DNA from: Serripes groenlandicus
Taxonomy: Eukaryota; Mollusca; Bivalvia; Cardiida; Cardiidae
Length of the DNA: 64,000 bases
Direction: 5' to 3'
Assembly: GCA_031761405.1 (NCBI GenBank)
Contig: JASEVX010000006.1
Location: 28,401,127-28,465,126, forward strand
Below are positions 58,591-64,000 of the stretch, piece after piece (position 1 is the stretch's first letter; every line of letters starts with the position of its first letter). A program made the position numbers and the translations under genes. The notes under the pieces were generated by a model. It made no database searches and was not told the DNA's origin. It saw only the letters and a list, made by a program, of their open reading frames with translations.

Positions 58591-59810
58591 CTGCAGACCC
58601 TTTACAACACTATCTACATGCCCTTTACACCACTTTCTACATGCCCTTTATAACACTATCCACAGGCCCTTTACAATAATATTTACATGCCCTTTACAAC
58701 ACTTTCTACATGCCCTTTATAACACTATCTACAGGCCCTTTACAATACTATCTACATGCGCTTTACAACACTTTCTACATGCCCTTTATAACACTATCTA
58801 CAGGCTCTTTACAACACTATCTACATGCCCTTTACAACACTTTCTACATGCCCTTTATAACACTATCTACAGGCCCTTTACAACAATATATACATGCTCT
58901 TTACAACACTATTTACAAGCCCTTTACAACACTATCTAAAGGCCATTTCAACAGTATCCACAGGCCCTTTACCACACTATATACATGCCCTTTACAACAC
59001 TCTCTACATGTCCTTTATAACACTTTCTAAATGCCTTTTACAACACTATCTAAAGGCAATTATTAACACTATATACAGGCCATTTACAACACTATCTAAA
59101 GGCCATTTTCAACAGTATCTACAGGCCCTTTACCACACTATATACATGCCCTTTACAACAATCTCTACAGGCCCTTTATAACACTTTCTACACGCCTTTT
59201 ACAATACTATCTAAAGGCAATTATCAACACTATATACAGGTCCTTTACAACACTATCTAAAGGCCATTTTCAACAGTATCTACAGGCCCTTTACCACACT
59301 ATATACATGCACTTTACAACACTCTCTACAGGCCCTTTATAAAACTTTCTACATGCCCTTCACAACACTATCTACAGGTCCTTTACAACACTATAAACAG
59401 GTCCTGTACAACACTATCTACAGGCCATTTACAACACTATCTACAGGACCTTTATAACACTATGTACAGGCCCTTTACAACGCTATCTACAGGCCATTTA
59501 CAACACTATCTATAGGTCCTGTACAACACTATCTACAGGCCATTTACAACACTATCTACAGGACCTTTATAACACTATGTACAGGCCCTTTACAACGCTA
59601 TCTACAGGCCATTTACAACACTATTTATAGGCCCTTTACAACAATATATACATGCTCTTTACAACACTATTTACAAGCCCTTTACAACACTTTCTATAGG
59701 CCCTTTACAACACTATCTACAGTCCCTTTACAACGCAATCTACAGGCCATTACAACACTATCTACATGCCCTTTTACAACAGTATCTACAGTCCTTTACA
59801 ACCTTATAGG
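58587..59810. repeat. 23-bp satellite, about 1.2 kb
   Basis: More than 50 copies of 'gccctttacaacactatctacag', with variants (ataatg, cataaag, ttatca). Pure 23-bp steps keep some frames open (a 182-codon frame at 58391-58939); this is not a gene. Isolated units reappear at about 60285 and 60785. Confidence 0.95.
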
Positions 59811-60284
59811 TCAAATTACGCTAAATAAATCCGCTGACTTGCTGATCTACAGTACTATATTCCCTAAAAAAAAATTCGTTTGCGTAGAAATGAGTGTTAT
59901 ACCATCACCAGAATGTATTGAATATATGACATTGAGTTTAAATGCATTGTGAATGTGTATGGGATGCACTGGAAATGATTGATTTAATCACTTTTAGTAT
60001 TTTGACCTTGTTTGAAAGTGAAAGTAGAGAATGCTAAACACCGGTTTTGTCCGGGCCCGATTTGGTCCAAAATGACGGTTACCATTTTCGCCTGGTGAGT
60101 TCTTTCTTGTATAATGCATGACTCCACATTTTCTTTGGATTGTTTTAAAGCTAGGGGGTAACTCTTTTCAATGATACATGGTGTTATAAATGAGAAACGC
60201 TAAGAAAGTCCGACAATCGAGGACTGAAACTGGTCGATTTACATGGAAACAAAGAAGGATTTTTGTTGGTGTATTGTAACCTAT

Positions 60285-61035
60285 ATACAGGCCCTTTATC
60301 AATGGTCATTACAGAGTTATTAACAATTTATATCTGTCTGTCTCGTAGGAGTGGGTCATTTCTCACATTTAGATAATTCTTGACCATAACATGCTAACGG
60401 ACAGACACAACAAACACCCCCAAAGGCCAATGCTCATTTTATAACCATAACATGTGGTCAAGATAAGGAGGAGTAAACTGGATCTCAATCTACACACTAT
60501 ATATCTCTTTTTTATCCATCCATACACTTTATTATGTGTACTCAAAAGAATCGACTTAGCGAGTCGATTCTTTTTAGTTTCCATACGATAGAGTCTATAA
60601 AACGTGCTGACGGTGATCAAAATTTCGAAATTTTAAAACAGGGGATCAAACTCGTGCCCGCTTAAACCCGAGACAAACACTCTACCATTACACAACCACG
60701 GCGACCGGCAATGCATGTCATTTCAAAGGGTATTCCTTACATCCGCGCGTTATCCTTAATAATGTCAACCATCTCTGTAATAACACTATCTACAGGCCCT
60801 TTATCATTGGTCATTACAGAGGTATTAATAATTTATAACTGTCTGTCTCATATGAGTGGGTCATTTCTCACATTTTAGACAATTCTTGACCATAACAAGC
60901 TCACGGTCAGACATAAGAAACACCCCAAAGACCAATGCCCATTTTATATCCATAACATGTGGTCTAGATAAGGTGGAGTAAGTTGGATCTATACATACAC
61001 AATATCTCTTTTTATCCATCCATACTATTTTATCA
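60285..61035. repeat. Direct duplication of the satellite's right flank
   Basis: About 260 bp from 'caggccctttatca-tggtcattacagag' to 'tctttttatccatccatac' occurs at 60285-60545 and 60790-61030. Between them lies a copy of the left-flank SINE block, so the whole [SINE]-[satellite]-[flank] unit was copied, with the second satellite reduced to about one unit. Confidence 0.85.
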
Positions 61036-61300
61036 TATAATTATGATTCTAATATTTCAAGAAAACTTCTGAACTGTTTTAAAACTTTGACTAAAATATC
61101 AATTGTTCTGGAGTTCAGCACCTTCAAGGGTCAAATATGGATTTAAAATACACAACCTATCAAGAACATCAGGCGTTATAGTTCCAAATTTAGATGTTGA
61201 CTACATACAGGCTCCTTTTCCCAAATTGTCATGTGTCCTTACCGTATATGTCTTTGAGGGTAGTTGAAGAAAAAAAAAAAGACAATCAAAAAATCTATAT

Positions 61301-61500
61301 NNNNNNNNNNNNNNNNNNNNNNNNNNNNNNNNNNNNNNNNNNNNNNNNNNNNNNNNNNNNNNNNNNNNNNNNNNNNNNNNNNNNNNNNNNNNNNNNNNNN
61401 NNNNNNNNNNNNNNNNNNNNNNNNNNNNNNNNNNNNNNNNNNNNNNNNNNNNNNNNNNNNNNNNNNNNNNNNNNNNNNNNNNNNNNNNNNNNNNNNNNNN
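61301..61500. other. Assembly gap (200 N)
   Basis: A run of exactly 200 N, probably a fixed-size gap. Frames crossing it are meaningless. Confidence 0.99.
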
Positions 61501-61584
61501 TAAACATTAACGAAGCTGAGTATAATCAAAGTACTGGATGTATCCGATGATGTTAGATTATATCACTGATGCCGATTCAATAAT

Positions 61585-61765
61585 ACTTGGTAAGAATGGT
61601 AGTAATGGTTGCGCTCCTTGGCGCTCAGGGTTGCGGGGTTAGCATAACGACTGACGGCTGGTGTGAGGATAAAAGGACCTGTCGTACTGGTAACTTACCA
61701 GGAAATGTAGGAATATAACTGACAAATTGTTGACAGCGGTGTTAACACCAAACAATCAATCAATC
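61585..61765 (+). mobile_element. SINE body without tRNA head
   Basis: 'gctccttggcgctcagggtt', 'gcataacgactgacggctgg' and 'gtgttaacaccaaacaatcaatcaatc' end match the 53.0-kb copy. Confidence 0.7.
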
Positions 61766-62156
61766 GAGAATGATGATCCAAGAAGCACCAACCAGAACTA
61801 ATCGATTGAACCCTGCAGCTTGAAGGATTGTTAAGTCCTTTAGGAATGCACCATGACCTGAATAGTTTTATCGGTTATGGGGTTTATGTGATGCAGTTAG
61901 AAATAGTTTTTCTTATTGACGTGGACAAGAACAATGCTCATGCATGCATTTAGAGTATACTCGAACCAGAATTACCTCATTTAATTTGCATATTACGTCA
62001 CACATAGGCGTCTCATTATTTCTAATCCCGTAAAACAGCAGATAGAGGATTTCCGATTGAAGAACTACTGTTTCCTCGAGTACAAGGATTACAATAAACT
62101 TAAAGACAATGCTAGGTAACTGATGGAAAATTTGAGTCAACTTACAACGGACCATA

Positions 62157-62385
62157 TCGAGGGCTTGGTGTGAAACGGTTGTAACTAAAATCCTATTTTG
62201 AAAACCCTGGTTGAGGGGGCCATTTTGACTACTTGGTAAACAATGCAAAGAACGAGCAATGGCACCTAAAATTTCCATTGTTTACTAAGACAAATGATTT
62301 AACGCTTTTAAAGACTCATGGCGAGGTGATTAACCTTGGTAAAAAAATGCAATTTTAGTTACAACCGTTTCACGCCAAGCCTCGA
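62157..62385. mobile_element. Family C MITE, slightly deleted
   Basis: 229 bp; TCGAGGGCTTGGTGTGAAA to 'ttcacgccaagcctcga'. Part of the inner palindrome is lost. Flanked by TA. Confidence 0.9.
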
Positions 62386-62841
62386 TATAGGGAATAGTCT
62401 AAAACCCATGATTAAATCGAGAACGTAACTACATGCACTTAATGGATTTACATCCACTTAACTGTTTTAAAAAATGTGGTTTCTTTATCGTTTACTTAAT
62501 ATGGTTTAATTTTAAATCGTCAGGGTAGTGATTTTCAACATACAAGAACGAAAGTTTATTTTTAGAAAACGGTGTGGTAGGTAGAGAAAGCGTTCGATTT
62601 GATCAATATCCATTGGTCGATTACTTATTCCAAATACGTATCATTTCCTAATTTTACTGTGGACATTTTACTTAATTCCAAGAACATTTAACTCTACAAT
62701 TGTCTTTAAATTACTAAATGAGTGTGCTGCAGAACAAAAAATATTGATTTTCGCAAGTAAACTCTTTAACAAGGAAACAATTGGTACCAAAGATGTGGGC
62801 ACATTAAGGAATTCATTTTAAACCAAGATCACTTCAGAATA

Positions 62842-62860
62842 TGTCTGTCTGTCTGTCTCT

Positions 62861-62909
<49 letters not shown>

Positions 62910-62995
62910 CCCACTCTCTCTCCCCTCTCTCTCTATCTCTCTATCTCTTTCTCTCTCTCTCTTATTTTTCTCTCTCTATATATCTCTCTCTTCAC
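62842..62995. repeat. (CT)n low-complexity tract
   Basis: Begins with tctg repeats, then C and CT runs with ctat interruptions. The Leu/Ser-rich frame here is an artefact. Confidence 0.95.
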
Positions 62996-63221
62996 AACCT
63001 TTTTAAAATATCACCAAATAAAGAATCACACAATGTTATATAAACCAGAGAATATGTTTGTGTACGCACTTAAAAAAACCCAACATCTTCGTAAAAAGTT
63101 ATGAACTTCTTTGAATTACATATTACGGACAACGGTGGTGACCAAGATCGTGCGGGTCTGATCTTGGTCTACACTATTGGTCAACTCATCGGGTTAAGGG
63201 TTGAGACCTTACCGAATTCGG

Positions 63222-63425
63222 TTAACCCTTTCTCACATATAGACGCATCAGCTGCAGACGACTTTTTGAAAACATTGTTGCAAAATAAGATATTACTCAA
63301 AACGAGAAATTGCTCCATTTGCCATAATAGTTTTTCAACGTTTTTTCAGCAATTATACCTACAGCTATAGAGATTTTCTTATTTTCGTCTTGAGTTGTCA
63401 AAAATTACATTTGTTGGAAGGGTTG
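63222..63425. mobile_element. Family A MITE
   Basis: TTAACCCTTTCTCACATATA to 'ttgttggaagggttgaga'; palindrome 'atattactcaaaacgagaaa'. The right end has decayed. Confidence 0.8.
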
Positions 63426-63883
63426 AGATCTAACCCATTGCTGTTAATCTCTACAAAGGTAATCACGTTTAATTATACCACACAGTGCTGGTTATGTCAG
63501 GAAACTAAAAAACAGACCCAAGTCAAGGTCCCATAATTACGAATTAAATAGAAATGATGAGGAAATTCTCCGGAACGGTGGAACGTTTAATGCAATTTAA
63601 CTTGACGCAGGGGCAAATCACCCTCCGTTTTGATGCGCTTTTATTCCGAATTGGTCAGTCTAACACCTGCCTGTGCTTATTTGATGGAAACTGATTCGAT
63701 GTTATGAGATTCAAGTCTTGAAATATTAAAACTCACCACTTGTACGGCAACCCTCACACTGTTTTCGAAAAAGTCACATAGGGAAGGAGAGTAAACATGT
63801 CTTTCAACTGAATCTTTGTTCAAATATACACTCTTATGTGGTGGGTGTTCAAATAATAATTATTCTCGGAATATCACCAACTT

Positions 63884-64000
63884 AGAGAGAGAGATTGGGT
63901 TAGAAATAGACAGAGAAAGAGAGAGATAGAGAGAGAGACAGAGCAAGAGAGAGAAATAGATAGAGAAAGAGTGAAAGAGAGAGAGAGACACACACACATA
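63884..64000. repeat. (GA)n low-complexity tract at window end
   Basis: 'agagagag' runs with 'ataga' and 'aaaga' interruptions, ending in a short CA run. Confidence 0.95.

Larger units (their letters stand above)
30205..64000. other. Exon-free region: 5' intron of the gene or intergenic DNA
   Basis: I found no convincing coding exon here on either strand. Open frames coincide with satellites, MITEs, SINEs or a LINE tail. The missing signal-peptide exon of the minus-strand gene should lie here or beyond 64000. Stretches between the listed repeats (for example 40.8-41.8, 52.4-52.8, 53.3-54.4, 55.4-56.7 and 62.4-62.8 kb) show nothing recognisable. Confidence 0.45.

Noticed and set aside
58391..59181. 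Long frames rich in YNT, PF and LST
   Set aside because: They are translations of the 23-bp satellite, not a protein gene.
61194..61550. Frames across 61301-61500
   Set aside because: They are N bases in the assembly gap.
62841..63104. Leu/Ser-rich frame on the plus strand
   Set aside because: Product of the CT tract.
63736..63757. Minus-strand 22-bp segment reading CEGCRTS before gtgagt and after cgaaaacag
   Set aside because: Both splice signals are present, but the exon would be only 22 nt and the acceptor tract is weak. No partner exon was found.

Overview
The window looks like nuclear DNA from a bivalve mollusc, probably an imparidentian clam or dreissenid. This is inferred from the repeat style and was not tested by any search. 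It is AT-rich and exon-poor, with spliced exons on widely spaced islands. It carries many foldback MITEs, tRNA-derived SINEs whose bodies read like 'ttttacgccgctttcaac...atatcacggcg', and a Helitron-like element with a 163-bp tandem core resembling the bivalve 'pearl' elements. Almost every long open frame is repeat or low-complexity DNA.

The one gene I can support runs on the minus strand from 30204 down to 2566 and continues past both ends of what I can see. Six exons have matching splice phases: 30104-30204, 28234-28435, 24698-24850, 23876-24004, 16506-16574 and 2566-2702. Joined, they encode 263 codons: a V-set-like Ig domain, then an I-set/C2-like Ig domain, then the start of an alpha-carbonic-anhydrase domain closest to the CA10/CA11 'related protein' type. 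The signal-peptide exon (above 30204) and the rest of the CA domain, including all zinc-ligand positions, are not in view. An Ig-Ig-CA order is unusual and is the main candidate discovery. A second oddity is that the end of the V-set exon, with its splice donor, is repeated three times at 108-bp steps. All three copies stay open in one frame and keep a phase-1 GTAAGT donor.

Layout. 1-2565: repeats past the last visible exon (30-bp tandem array, tRNA-like SINE, hAT-like element). 2703-16505: a 13.8-kb intron with many TTAA foldbacks, hairpins and degenerate tandem repeats. 16575-23875: a 7.3-kb intron with a GAA tract and SINEs. 23876-30204: the four Ig exons, with a LINE 3' end, SINEs and MITEs between them. 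30205-64000: no confident exon, either the 5' intron or intergenic. This last part holds a ~0.95-1.35-kb segmental duplication (36.4 and 43.1 kb), a LINE 3' end (37.9-38.4 kb), a 90-bp tandem array (39.5-40.1 kb), the nested pearl-like element (46.6-48.0 kb), a 1.2-kb 23-bp satellite (58.6-59.8 kb), a 200-N gap (61301-61500) and CT/GA tracts at the right end.

Mobile DNA falls into recurrent families. Family A (~230 bp, TTAA-CCCTTTCCC ends, central palindrome) has about 25 full or partial copies. Family B (~213 bp, TTAA-CTCTTTCAGCGC) has five copies plus a fragment. Family C (~249 bp, ends TCGAGGGCTTGGCGTGAAA) has four. Family D is a 250-bp hairpin (GAGCCGT ends). Family E is hAT-like (CAGGGGCGTAGC ends) with a family-D-like core. 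A and B resemble non-autonomous piggyBac elements. No autonomous transposase was seen.
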